NCBI GenBank assembly: GCA_903851415.1 | Contig: CAINOE010000059.1 | Span: 1-64,000, forward strand | Source: an uncultured Rhodopila sp. | GTDB taxonomy: Bacteria; Pseudomonadota; Alphaproteobacteria; Acetobacterales; Acetobacteraceae | Direction of reading: 5' to 3' | Length of the DNA: 64,000 bases | Part shown: one piece after another, positions 26,694 to 35,036 of the stretch | Numbering within the stretch: the stretch's first letter is position 1 | Layout of the letters: each line of letters begins with the position of its first letter | Made by a program: the position numbers and the translations under genes | Notes under the pieces: generated by a model | The model's database searches: none | What the model was told of the DNA's origin: nothing | What the model saw: the letters and a program-made list of their open reading frames with translations, nothing else

Positions 26694-27377
26694 TCAGGTG
26701 ATTTGCAGCCAGGCGATCGTAGTGACAGGAAGAAGGCTTGATACACTTCTCCGAACGTCCTCTTCGGTAACCTGCCCGGGAAGCGCGGAAAGATTGACAT
26801 AAGCAATGGAACCCTGGCCATATGCGCCGACCGCCGTCGTGTAACCGGCCAACATGGCAACGACCGGGGTTGGTGGCCGCGTTACACTGACGAAGATCTG
26901 AAACGGGAGGTTCAGATTGCCCCAACCGCCTGTGATGCCGTAAGCCAGACCGCAGCCGGAAGAAAGCGGTCCGTCTGCCAGCGTCGAATAGGAGCCGGTA
27001 TCGGCGCATCTGGCCGGCTCGAAGATTCGGGGTTCGGAGCCGGTCAGCACCTGGATGCAGGCGCTGATTGCCGAACGGGTGGCTGCGCCACGCAGCAAAG
27101 TGCCGACAATGCGTGATCGGAATGAGTTGTCGCTTTCACCGCTTTTGCGAGCGAGGTCGGATCCGAAGAAGTCCAGGGCGATTATGTCGAGCCAGTTGTC
27201 GGTGGCGGTGCTGATCCGGGTCTGCAGGATAACGTAAGACAGAAGACCGTAGAGCCAGGCCCAGGGTGTCGCTATACATGTCAGTATCGCCGTCAGGTTG
27301 GGAGCTTGATCCCCGAACCAGCGCCCGGGGAGAACCGACCGTAATCTTGACACGAAGTCGGAAAGATCACCCGTCAT
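26694..27377 (-). CDS. Tail/baseplate protein, gpI-like
   Basis: This 227-residue protein lies directly after the J-like baseplate gene and overlaps its end by 11 bp, the place of P2 gpI. The early segment TDNWLDIIALDFFGSDLARKSG and the later ILTGSEPRIFEPA fit tail proteins that form the outer baseplate and carry fibres. Sequence similarity to gpI proper is not obvious; the call relies on order and size. Confidence 0.6.
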   Translation of the reverse strand: MTGDLSDFVSRLRSVLPGRWFGDQAPNLTAILTCIATPWAWLYGLLSYVILQTRISTATDNWLDIIALDFFGSDLARKSGESDNSFRSRIVGTLLRGAATRSAISACIQVLTGSEPRIFEPARCADTGSYSTLADGPLSSGCGLAYGITGGWGNLNLPFQIFVSVTRPPTPVVAMLAGYTTAVGAYGQGSIAYVNLSALPGQVTEEDVRRSVSSLLPVTTIAWLQIT

Positions 27378-28503
27378 TGACGTTCACCGTGACAGTACCA
27401 GCCTTGACGACCGTCCGGTTCGGCGGGAGCACGTCGGCCATCAGCCCGTTCAGCAGGACCCCGATGACGTTTTCGACGTCTTGACCCGCCAAATAGGCGC
27501 TTTGCGCCACACGGGTGGCCGACGCGATCCGGCCAATCGGCAAGCCATTGAGGTAACCGGCGACCTGGTTCTGAATGGCCGTAACGTATTGAGACGGAGC
27601 AATGCCGGGTCTAAACGTGGCCGTGAGCGATACGTTAACCACCAACACCTGAGGAGGCAGAACGGCGAATACCGTGCCAATCGGCCGAACAGATTCAATG
27701 GCTGAGGCAACCGACGACAACAAGGTCGATGACGGGTAGCCCGATCCGTCATCGACGGTGACGAGAAAAGATCCCGTACAGGAAGTTCCGTCGGCCGCGA
27801 CGTTCTCCTGTATCATGACGTGCAAGCCTTGCTGAACATTGGCGATGGCGCTTCGCACCGCCGACAGCGTGGCACGCGACAGGCTTGCCAGATAACTCTG
27901 GAATCTGGTGCGGAATGCCTGGTCACTTTCGGCGTCGATGCCATTGCTGAACGGGTTGGCGTTCGTGACCAGGTCAATCCCCGGCAAAGACGTGGCTATG
28001 ACACTCACAGCGCCCGCCAGGATATTTCCCGCAGCACCGCCCGTCGAGCAGGTCACAGGCACATCGGCCGCGCTGACGCCGCTCGGTAGGACATAGCCGG
28101 CCGGCGAAGACTGCCATGTCGAACGGGTCGCATCTTCAGTTACCGAGAAACTGAGCGAGCCGTCGGACGCCTTCACGATCGCGCCGACCGGTATGAACGC
28201 TGCGAGACTGTTGGCGAAGCGGGAGAAAGTTACAGTTCCGGAGGCAGGCGAGGCCGGCAGGCGTTTGAGGCCGTAATCCAGCATCCAGGAGTCCAGATCG
28301 GAGCCGGTGGAGGTTGCCGCCCGCGTTGTCTGCAGAAGCTGAAGGATGAGCCACTGCAGCCATAGCACTACCGAGGCGTTGGCCTCGAAAATGGCGCGAA
28401 TGACTGAGCCGACCGAGACGTCGACCAGAGCGGTTGCAGAGCTTTGAAGCGCCGCACCCATATCCTCCACGAGCTGACTGAATGATTTCAGCGATAGATT
28501 CAT
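27367..28503 (-). CDS. Baseplate J-like protein
   Basis: The 378-residue product matches the baseplate wedge family gpJ/Mu gp47. Typical stretches are GSVIRAIFEANASVVLWLQW, GTVTFSRF with IPVGAIVKASDG, and GNILAGAV followed by GIDAESDQAFRTRF. It would form the wedges around the tail tube. It lies between the W/gp25-like and I-like genes, the conserved W-J-I order. Confidence 0.88.
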   Translation of the reverse strand: MNLSLKSFSQLVEDMGAALQSSATALVDVSVGSVIRAIFEANASVVLWLQWLILQLLQTTRAATSTGSDLDSWMLDYGLKRLPASPASGTVTFSRFANSLAAFIPVGAIVKASDGSLSFSVTEDATRSTWQSSPAGYVLPSGVSAADVPVTCSTGGAAGNILAGAVSVIATSLPGIDLVTNANPFSNGIDAESDQAFRTRFQSYLASLSRATLSAVRSAIANVQQGLHVMIQENVAADGTSCTGSFLVTVDDGSGYPSSTLLSSVASAIESVRPIGTVFAVLPPQVLVVNVSLTATFRPGIAPSQYVTAIQNQVAGYLNGLPIGRIASATRVAQSAYLAGQDVENVIGVLLNGLMADVLPPNRTVVKAGTVTVNVNDG

Positions 28504-28509
28504 GTCCGG

Positions 28510-28890
28510 TTACCGGGCGCTTACAGCAAGCTGGACGGACGAGCCTGACGAGACATCGGAATAGGTGATACTCGCAACCACATAACCATTGGCCGGGTCT
28601 GCAACGCTGGCACTTACTTGCGGCGAGGGAGAGGCGGCTACGGCGGACTCCAGAGCCAACTGGCTCCTGACTACCGACTCGATGTCCGCCGCGTCCGCGG
28701 GCGTTCCCACAAACTGGGCCAATCCGCCTCCGTAATTCAGTTGCCAGATATAGTCGCCCGGATTTGTGAGCAGGCGCCTGTATACCCGCTGGTTGGTCGT
28801 GTCCGGCCCGGAGACCAACGCCAGGTCGCCGGTGCTTCCGACGCCCAGATCTCCGGCCCATTCCAGAAAAATATCAATCATCGGGATCAA
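28510..28890 (-). CDS. Baseplate wedge protein, W/gp25-like
   Basis: This is a 126-residue protein with DLALVSGPDTTNQRVYRRLL and the following pGDYIWQLNYGGGL stretch, a pattern found in small baseplate wedge proteins of the gpW/gp25 type. The gene overlaps the spike gene by four bases and precedes J, as expected. Methionine 1 or 4 may be the start. Confidence 0.68.
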   Translation of the reverse strand: MIPMIDIFLEWAGDLGVGSTGDLALVSGPDTTNQRVYRRLLTNPGDYIWQLNYGGGLAQFVGTPADAADIESVVRSQLALESAVAASPSPQVSASVADPANGYVVASITYSDVSSGSSVQLAVSAR

Positions 28891-29405
28891 GCCTGGTTTG
28901 ATGGTATGGACGTCGTCCCGTTTCCGGGCACCGTATGGGTATGCGAGTCGTAGGCCGTGCGCAGGGCCGACAGCGAGCCGTGGCTGTCGTACACGTCGCC
29001 ATTGACGTGAAGGTCTCCATTCATTCGTATTGTTCCGTCGTTGCAGAGCTTCATAAAGCTGCCTGTCTTATGCACGAGCCAGAACTCATCCGCCGGCGGC
29101 TGGGGGGGCATCTGACTGCTGGAAAACGCCCGTCCTATGATGATGCCTTGCTCAATGTCTCCTTGCTGAGGCACCAGCGCAACCTGATCTCCCGGGCTTG
29201 GCGGGCAGACCATTCCCCAGCCGTTGCCAACCCACTGAGTCAGTACAGGAAGCCAGCCGGACAGCACGCCATCCGGTTGGATATTGACCCGGGCGGTCGC
29301 AGTCTGAAAGTCAACCGAAGTCACCGTGCCAAACTTCACCTGACCGGCGGCATTATCCAGACTGGAAGCGTGCGCCTTGAGCGTATTCACCAGGAAGTCG
29401 TTCAT
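28887..29405 (-). CDS. Baseplate spike protein, gpV/Gp45-like
   Basis: The 172-residue protein has an N-terminal OB-fold (KFGTVTSVDFQTATARVNI, GDQVALVPQQGDIEQGIIIG) and a short beta-helical spike with DGTIRMNGDLHVNGD. The tip ends in SHTHTVPG, a His-x-His that can hold an iron ion at the apex, as known for P2 gpV. The protein would puncture the outer membrane when the sheath contracts. Confidence 0.82.
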   Translation of the reverse strand: MNDFLVNTLKAHASSLDNAAGQVKFGTVTSVDFQTATARVNIQPDGVLSGWLPVLTQWVGNGWGMVCPPSPGDQVALVPQQGDIEQGIIIGRAFSSSQMPPQPPADEFWLVHKTGSFMKLCNDGTIRMNGDLHVNGDVYDSHGSLSALRTAYDSHTHTVPGNGTTSIPSNQA

Positions 29406-29412
29406 GGTCTTT

Positions 29413-30477
29413 CTATGCTCCGTAGGTCCCGGCGGCCGACACGGCTCGCACAGTCTGCCTGGACCCGACTGTTGTGCTGTAATACCGTTCTACACAATCG
29501 ACCAGATAGGCTCCGTCAAGCACGGACCCTGTTTCGCTGAGCAAGATGCCGCCTCGCGGTGCAATCTGCAGATTCCACGGCATTTCAATGAGCAAAGTGG
29601 TCTGGAGTCGATTGATCTCGGCGGTGTACCGCGCCGCGGATTGCGCTACCTGCGCTGAGGTGAAATTCGACGCGGAGAACAGAAAGGGCTGGTTGAGCGA
29701 GCCATTCGATGGCGCCGCGGCGCCATTGGCATTGCTGTCGTAGCAGGCCATGTTCTGCGAATTCCATGACTGTACTCGGGCGGCCCCGCTGGGGATGACC
29801 GCCAGCGAGCGGTTGAAGCGCATGCCCTGGACCATGTCTGGCGTGATGGCAGTAAGGGTAGCCGGGATTGGCAGGGATGGCTGGAAAAACAATCGCGTGC
29901 CCTCCACGAAGACGTCGAATTGATTTTCCCGGGCCAGTTCGACCACAAGATCCCAATCCGATCTCAAACGAGAGAACTGACCCGTCGATAACCTCGTGTA
30001 TCCGTCGCCATAGTAGCGACCGATAAACCCCGAAGTGGGCGTTACGACCGCGCCGAGTCCGTGACGGTTGGCTATGGTCGCCACCACCTCCGAAGCGGTC
30101 TGGTTCACGAAATCGCCTTGCTGGTAAGAGTCGACCAGTGACGCGGAAAGGTCACGCCCTTCGATGGCGACGGTTCCCCGGATTGCATCGATGTGAGCAG
30201 TGTCGATCATTCCAGTGATCAAGCTTGTTAACGCCGGTCCGGGCGCACTGCCCGTCATTACTTCCACGCAGCCGCTCGTCAAGGCCGACCATATGGCTAT
30301 ATCGCTGAGAGGCTCATCACCCATGGCGAATGTGAGAGCATACGAGTCCGCTGAGAAGCAGTTCGTGGACGTTATCGCCGCATGCAACAGGCCGGGTGTG
30401 GCTCTTCCGTCGATCGTAACCACGATATTATTTTCGTAGACCGCTGCGTCGAGCACTTCACTGTGGTCCAATGCCAT
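29413..30477 (-). CDS. Tail hub protein, late-control D/gp27-like
   Basis: This 354-residue product fits the D-protein/gp27 hub that joins the tube to the spike. The region VAIEGRDLSASLVDSYQQGDF, then ASEVVATIANRHGL and the beta-rich second half are typical. It lies between the LysM/X gene and the spike gene, the normal order X-D-V. The 5' end overlaps the LysM/X gene by 20 bp. Confidence 0.75.
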   Translation of the reverse strand: MALDHSEVLDAAVYENNIVVTIDGRATPGLLHAAITSTNCFSADSYALTFAMGDEPLSDIAIWSALTSGCVEVMTGSAPGPALTSLITGMIDTAHIDAIRGTVAIEGRDLSASLVDSYQQGDFVNQTASEVVATIANRHGLGAVVTPTSGFIGRYYGDGYTRLSTGQFSRLRSDWDLVVELARENQFDVFVEGTRLFFQPSLPIPATLTAITPDMVQGMRFNRSLAVIPSGAARVQSWNSQNMACYDSNANGAAAPSNGSLNQPFLFSASNFTSAQVAQSAARYTAEINRLQTTLLIEMPWNLQIAPRGGILLSETGSVLDGAYLVDCVERYYSTTVGSRQTVRAVSAAGTYGA

Positions 30478-30643
30478 CCGAGAAGATGGGGGAAAAGTCA
30501 GGAATGATGATATCGACCTGTCGCGTGAGCATCGGGTCCTTCAGGTTGTTGGTCCTGGCGATATTAACCCACTGCAAAGCGCTACCGAGCTCGGCCGCGG
30601 CGATCGCAAATAGGTTTCCGCCTATTGCCGTTATTGTCTTCAA
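30458..30643 (-). CDS. LysM-like tail protein X
   Basis: This 61-residue protein carries one LysM-like unit: GGNLFAIAAAELGSALQWVNIAR followed by NNLKDPMLTRQVDIIIPD. Small LysM tail proteins such as P2 gpX sit in the baseplate hub. It is not an endolysin, since no catalytic domain is attached. It overlaps the hub gene by 20 bp and is one base from the upstream gene. Confidence 0.72.
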   Translation of the reverse strand: MKTITAIGGNLFAIAAAELGSALQWVNIARTNNLKDPMLTRQVDIIIPDFSPIFSDGIGPQ

Positions 30644-30644
30644 C

Positions 30645-31379
30645 TTAAACTCCCGACGCCCTCAGTCTTGAACCGATACGGCCGACGTAGGCATTGGCGT
30701 TCACCGCTGCCGCCAGCCCTCCTGCGGCGGCCACCGTGCTTTGCAACCCGGACCCGTAACCGGAAACCGCGCTGGCGGTTCCAAATGGCGTGGCAAGGAC
30801 AGCGGATCGGGCTGTTATTTGCTGGTCGATCGCCGCCTGAGACGATGCCACGGCGGCAATCACCTGTGACTGATCCGACGTGCCGGCGCTTAGCGCGTAA
30901 GGCGCGGAAAGCGCGGTTTGCAGTGATCCGAGCTGGATCGATGACCCCGACACGGCCGCAATCGCTTGCGCAAGATCTGCAGTTACAAGAGCACTGAGCG
31001 CCTGATCCTGTGGATCGGCGGCGCCGTCCTGACGCGCGACCAGGCAGCCGATCTGATATGAGATCCACCACGGGCTGTGATAGTCGGCCACAAACGACTT
31101 GACTATTACTTGATACCTGAATGACTCCCATGTCAACCAGACCACCTCGCCGGTCAGGCGAAGATTGTTGATCGCCCGCATCCTTGCTTCAGCCTGAGGC
31201 CCCGAGAATGTCCCTCGAAACTGGATATCGCCGTCATCCGGGCCGAGACGTTCCAGAATACGAGTTCCGCCGGACAGAGTATGACTCATGACCCTGTACC
31301 GGCCGCCAAAACGCACGGATGGCGGGACCTCAAAATCCTGAAGGTTTATCATGCCGATCTGAATCGGAGATTGCTGCAT
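30645..31379 (-). CDS. Tail/baseplate protein of unknown type
   Basis: This 244-residue protein starts with a compact domain of about 110 residues (RYRVMSHTLSGGTRILERLG, DIQFRGTFSG, VWLTWESFRYQVIVKSF) that resembles the N-terminal part of phage baseplate or DNA-circularisation proteins. The rest is Ala/Ser/Gln-rich and probably helical. It lies between the tape-measure candidate and LysM/X, so an early baseplate role is likely. Confidence 0.55.
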   Translation of the reverse strand: MQQSPIQIGMINLQDFEVPPSVRFGGRYRVMSHTLSGGTRILERLGPDDGDIQFRGTFSGPQAEARMRAINNLRLTGEVVWLTWESFRYQVIVKSFVADYHSPWWISYQIGCLVARQDGAADPQDQALSALVTADLAQAIAAVSGSSIQLGSLQTALSAPYALSAGTSDQSQVIAAVASSQAAIDQQITARSAVLATPFGTASAVSGYGSGLQSTVAAAGGLAAAVNANAYVGRIGSRLRASGV

Positions 31380-31436
31380 AGCTCAGTCCGATCCGGCGAG
31401 AGAACGAGGTTCATTGGACATTGGCGGCACTTCTGC

Positions 31437-32351
31437 TTAGAAAGGCGATACTCGGCTTCGCGGGATCGTGGTCCGCGGATCTACCCCGGTCATTCCGGTG
31501 GCCGGCTTTGAGAGGGTGCGCTGGAGATGATCGACCGCCCATCGTCCCAGGGCCGAACCATCAAGATATAGCGTGGAAACGCGGAGATTGCTTGAACGGC
31601 TTCCATCTCCGCTTGTCGCCTGGTTTGGTCCGCTTGACGCGGATCCATTCCGTCCCCGAAAAACTTGTTCCGGTCCGATTGGGCTATCTGGTGGCCCTTC
31701 CATCGTCTCCCGCGGCAGAGGGCCGAACCTATCGCCGGCAGCCGGTGGCCGCCAAGGACCGGGTTCCGGAAACCTGCCGGACGCGGGCGAGACAGGAAGG
31801 AATGCCGACGGGACAACACTTCCCTCGCCGAAGCGGCGGTGCCAGTTTGTCGGCGTGACCGCTCCTATTTTCCGCGTATGAATGGTATCCGCACCCGCAG
31901 AAGGTTCGGGTGTATCGGGAACCACCGCAGCGCCGGCATAGGATGGCGCTTGACGCAACGCCAACTGCCGCTGTGATGCACTGACCTTAGCGAGCCATCG
32001 TGACGGCAATATCCGCCACTGGCGGGTCAGAACGTCCGCAACCTCGTTGGGAGCGGAATTTCGATCCCGCGCGTTGGTCAATGCCGCAATCGGGTGGCCT
32101 TGACGAAACGGCAAGGAATTCGGATACGAGCCCGGTATAAGATCCGGTCCATCTACCGCCCGGCCACTCTCAAAAGCCGCAACTCGCCTCGCGTGATGCC
32201 TGCCCGGCAGAGGCGCCATTGGATACGCTGGAAACTGAAAAATCTGCCGAAGCGCCAGGAACCAGGCGATCCGCTTTGCGCTGTGCGCAAGCATCAGGCG
32301 GCGGTCCGGAAACTTGCTCTGATGGGCATCGATCGAAGGCATGAAATTCAT
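31437..32351 (-). CDS. Short tape-measure-like protein
   Basis: This gene occupies the tape-measure slot, between tail chaperone and baseplate, but codes for only 304 residues. The C-terminal 60 residues (LRVSTLYLDGSALGRWAVDHL, ending in GMTGVDPRTTIPRSR) match the pattern I associate with tape-measure C-termini. The rest is rich in Pro, Arg, Gly and Ser, with no long helices or membrane segments. Tape-measure proteins usually exceed 600 residues, so this is either a deletion relic or a very short tail ruler. Confidence 0.5.
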   Translation of the reverse strand: MNFMPSIDAHQSKFPDRRLMLAHSAKRIAWFLALRQIFQFPAYPMAPLPGRHHARRVAAFESGRAVDGPDLIPGSYPNSLPFRQGHPIAALTNARDRNSAPNEVADVLTRQWRILPSRWLAKVSASQRQLALRQAPSYAGAAVVPDTPEPSAGADTIHTRKIGAVTPTNWHRRFGEGSVVPSAFLPVSPASGRFPEPGPWRPPAAGDRFGPLPRETMEGPPDSPIGPEQVFRGRNGSASSGPNQATSGDGSRSSNLRVSTLYLDGSALGRWAVDHLQRTLSKPATGMTGVDPRTTIPRSRVSPF

Positions 32352-32360
32352 CCGGCCTGT

Positions 32361-32540
32361 CTAGCGCTGGACGGACCAGCCGAAGGCCGACCAGTCGAAA
32401 GCGTGTCCATCAAGAATACCTAATGCGATAACGTAAGCCGTCCGGTCTACGGCAGTAAGCGAAAAAGCCACGTCAAACGGCACCCCGTTCCGAACGAGGT
32501 ATAAACAGTCGATCAGGACAGGGTGCCGCGCGAGTTTCCC
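32361..32540 (-). CDS. -1 frame extension of the tail assembly chaperone (gpGT-like)
   Basis: This -1 frame runs open from the GGGAAAC heptamer to TAG 32361-32363. It encodes YLVRNGVPFDVAFSL, then AYVIALGILDGHAFDWSAFGW, a pattern typical of the small protein encoded after tail chaperones. It has no ATG; GTG 32481-32483 could start a 40-residue separate product. A shift at the heptamer gives a fusion of about 170 residues with the 119-residue chaperone, the classical G/GT arrangement. Confidence 0.62.
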   Translation of the reverse strand, partial: GKLARHPVLIDCLYLVRNGVPFDVAFSLTAVDRTAYVIALGILDGHAFDWSAFGWSVQR

Positions 32541-32872
32541 ACCTGTTCCTTCGCGTCGGGAACGCTCGCATCCTCATTGAGCAACGTGGCGATCGCTGCG
32601 AGACCGTCATCTCCAAGCCGCTCGATGAGGCTCTCGATCTGAGGTTCGGTCGTCGGCGAAGGTACAGGGACGCCGTCGATCTCCAAAACGGAAAACGCCA
32701 GGCCGGCCATGGACAGCCAAGGGCCATTTTGGGCAAGAACCGGACCTGCCGCCTTGAACAGCCGCAGCGTGTCCAACGCCGTCAGGCGCCGCAGCAGCAG
32801 CTTCCGACCCTGTTTGTCGACGGCCGACAAAGTCTCAACTGACGCCTGGATAATCGTCTTTGACGGGGTCAT
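32513..32872 (-). CDS. Tail assembly chaperone (gpG/gpE-like)
   Basis: This is a 119-residue protein with LLLRRLTALDTLRLFKAAG and a helical C-terminal half, in the position of the tail assembly chaperone between tube and tape measure. It overlaps the tube stop by one base. Its last codons hold the slippery heptamer G-GGA-AAC, so a fraction of ribosomes should shift to the -1 frame. The chaperone keeps the tape-measure protein soluble before tube polymerisation. Confidence 0.72.
   Translation of the reverse strand: MTPSKTIIQASVETLSAVDKQGRKLLLRRLTALDTLRLFKAAGPVLAQNGPWLSMAGLAFSVLEIDGVPVPSPTTEPQIESLIERLGDDGLAAIATLLNEDASVPDAKEQVGNSRGTLS
32534..32540 (-). promoter_or_regulatory. Programmed -1 frameshift heptamer GGGAAAC
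   Basis: Read on the minus strand, the sequence GGGAAAC is placed exactly as X-XXY-YYZ (G GGA AAC) relative to the chaperone frame, eight codons before its stop. The -1 frame is open both before and after it. Lambda uses GGGAAAG in the equivalent gene. The 30-40 bases downstream are GC-rich and may fold, but I did not establish a pseudoknot. Confidence 0.65.
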
Positions 32873-33300
32873 CAGATGCGTTTCTTCCTGGTCGCAAAGA
32901 ACTCCAGCTTTTGCTTGACACTCGCGTCGCCCTTCCAGACGCCGGCGCTGGCGAGTTTGAACACCACGCCATCAAACTGGTAGGTCGATACCGAGCCGTC
33001 CGTCTCTGTCACATACTGATATATAGTCCCCGACTGGTTGCCCGCTCCGTTGTAGAAGCCCTGTTCGATTGCAGAAACGAAATCGTCAAGCGCGGACGTG
33101 CCCCTCTCGACTTCAAAGCTACCTTCCCAGCCCTTTGGCAATTCAGCGCCAAGCTGATGACCGTCGAGCCGGTTCACCCGTATCGGAGCGGTCAACTGCC
33201 GGCTTTCGAAGCCCGTTACGTGACTGATATCGACACGCCCGCTCGGTCCCATAATGACCAGCTGAGTGTCGCGGCCGATTGAAAAAGTTGTCAGACCCAC
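32872..33300 (-). CDS. Tail tube protein
   Basis: This 142-residue protein follows the sheath gene directly and has the size and beta-rich nature of contractile tail tube subunits (GRDTQLVIMGPSGRVDISHV, YQFDGVVFKLASAGVWKGD). Hexamers of it would form the inner tube within the sheath. The gene order sheath, tube, chaperone is conserved in myoviruses. Confidence 0.75.
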   Translation of the reverse strand: MGLTTFSIGRDTQLVIMGPSGRVDISHVTGFESRQLTAPIRVNRLDGHQLGAELPKGWEGSFEVERGTSALDDFVSAIEQGFYNGAGNQSGTIYQYVTETDGSVSTYQFDGVVFKLASAGVWKGDASVKQKLEFFATRKKRI

Positions 33301-33311
33301 TGCATGAGCTC

Positions 33312-34874
33312 CTAGCTAACCTGACCGGATGGTAACGTCTGGCGCGCCACCTGAACGGTCTGTCCGCCTTCGACGTTGACGATGAACCGCTCGTTGATCG
33401 CCTGGTATTGGATCTGGGCGTCGGACTGGACATATCCAAGACCGGTTCGCGACGATGGATTGTTGGAGGTGTCGCAAATCACGCTGAACGGAACCGAGCC
33501 GTCCGTGCTGCCGAGCAAGCCCTGCGACAGCATATTGTTCAGAAACGATAACTGCGTCGATCGGATCTGCGTGAACAGATTGCTGTTGATGACCTGACCA
33601 ACATACTGACCCATTCCGGCGGCGAGCGTCTCGGCGATATAGTTTGTCAGCCGTGTGTAATCGTCGCCGTCGATCGCGGGATTGGAAGATGTATTATGCC
33701 CGCCGCGGACCCCCCAGTAGGTTCCTCCCGGCTGCGGGTTGCAAATAACGTCGACACCGGCCGCCAGCAAAACACCGAGATCTGCGGATGAATAGGTCGA
33801 GGTCTGTCCGCTTCCCGGCATGCCGGAGCTTTGGCTGGCGACGATGCCGTATAGCGGCTTGTTCAGGCTGGATTGCTCGGGCGACAGGTTGGCCAGGCGG
33901 CCCGCCGCGAAGCCCTGCGGTGAAACCAGCCGGACGATCAGATTCACCTGGTCCGACCACCACAGCCAGTCGCCGAACATGAGTTTGGCCGAATAGCTGT
34001 CCAGGCCGGCTTCGGCTTTTGTCGCGACCGCATTCGTGATCGTGTCGCCGGCAGGTGTGGTGAGGATCATATAAATCCCCTCCTGCAAGCCGAAACCCGC
34101 CTGAGTGCTCCATGTGGTTGCGTCGTCGCAATCGGCCAACAAGGCAAGCCCGCAGCCCTGGCCCCGCAATGCATACATCCCTGTGCGTGAGGAAAGGTCG
34201 GCACCTATGAGCTGGGCGCTGCCCACGCCCGTTGCGCCATCCGCTCCGGCGCTTGTTGAACCAAGCTTAAGGGAAAATGCAGCCGGCGACGCGGTTGTGC
34301 CGCCCGCGCTGGCGACGATAAGCAAGGAGGGTCCACGCTGCGGCCCCTGACCGGTGTTGACCGCCGCCGCGAGGCCGGTCCAGAATGCTGCGCCGTTTCC
34401 GGTCAGCCCGTCATAGACCTCGGGCTCAAAACCCGGGAGCAAAACCGACAATTTCCAGGTGTTAGGCTGGGATCCGATTCCAAGCGTAATGGTAATGCTG
34501 TTGCCGAGGGAACCGCTGTAGATCGCGGCGAAGCTGGCATTGCAGCCTGGAACCGCGGAGTACGCTGCGGTATCGGTGCCATCCGTGACGCGGACGCAGC
34601 GGAAGTTCTGCGCGCCCTGCTGAACCGCAGTCGCCACTTGGGTGCCCATATCGTACTTTCTGGGCATCAACGGTCCAAACGACTTGGCATAGTCAGCCAT
34701 CGTCGCGACAATGGCGGGTTGATCCACCGGCCCCCACGATGCTGTTCCCACGACTCCCACTATGTTCGTCGGGACGCCGTTCAAAACCAGATTTTGCGGC
34801 GGGACGATTTGGACGTAAAGATCCGGGACGATGAGCGATGTCGTATTGACGGTGCCTTGCTGGCTGATCGGCAC
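33312..34874 (-). CDS. Contractile tail sheath protein
   Basis: The 520-residue product has the sheath N-terminus (VPDLYVQIVPPQNLVLNGVPTN, then GVVGTASWGPVDQPAIV) and C-terminal blocks VICDTSNNPSSRTGLGYVQ and INERFIVNVEGGQTV. It is close to the usual sheath length and complete. Presence of a sheath makes this a myovirus-type particle, unlike the non-contractile tail of the Rhodobacter gene transfer agent. Confidence 0.88.
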   Translation of the reverse strand: MPISQQGTVNTTSLIVPDLYVQIVPPQNLVLNGVPTNIVGVVGTASWGPVDQPAIVATMADYAKSFGPLMPRKYDMGTQVATAVQQGAQNFRCVRVTDGTDTAAYSAVPGCNASFAAIYSGSLGNSITITLGIGSQPNTWKLSVLLPGFEPEVYDGLTGNGAAFWTGLAAAVNTGQGPQRGPSLLIVASAGGTTASPAAFSLKLGSTSAGADGATGVGSAQLIGADLSSRTGMYALRGQGCGLALLADCDDATTWSTQAGFGLQEGIYMILTTPAGDTITNAVATKAEAGLDSYSAKLMFGDWLWWSDQVNLIVRLVSPQGFAAGRLANLSPEQSSLNKPLYGIVASQSSGMPGSGQTSTYSSADLGVLLAAGVDVICNPQPGGTYWGVRGGHNTSSNPAIDGDDYTRLTNYIAETLAAGMGQYVGQVINSNLFTQIRSTQLSFLNNMLSQGLLGSTDGSVPFSVICDTSNNPSSRTGLGYVQSDAQIQYQAINERFIVNVEGGQTVQVARQTLPSGQVS

Positions 34875-34878
34875 GGCC

Positions 34879-35028
34879 TTAACCTTTCAACGCAACGGGT
34901 GAGCCAACCCTGGCCACTGATTTCTTGTAGTCGGATGCGAGGATTTGGCTAATCTTCGCGGCATCGGCGATTATATCGCCCCGGACAAAGCCAAGAAACG
35001 GCTTTGTCACGACAAGATGGAGAGTCAT
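34879..35028 (-). CDS. Small phage protein of the neck region
   Basis: Forty-nine residues start MTLHLVVTKPFLGFVRGDII and end in VARVGSPVALKG. Similar short proteins with K-P-F-x-G and R-G-D-x-I occur between neck and sheath genes in other phages. ATG 35026-35028 is chosen, and the gene ends 4 bp before the sheath start. Its function is not known. Confidence 0.6.
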   Translation of the reverse strand: MTLHLVVTKPFLGFVRGDIIADAAKISQILASDYKKSVARVGSPVALKG

Positions 35029-35036
35029 GAAGGTAC

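Noticed and set aside
30458..30643. LysM domain as a phage endolysin
   Set aside because: Only a 61-residue LysM-like unit is present, without a catalytic domain, and it sits in the tail protein X slot.
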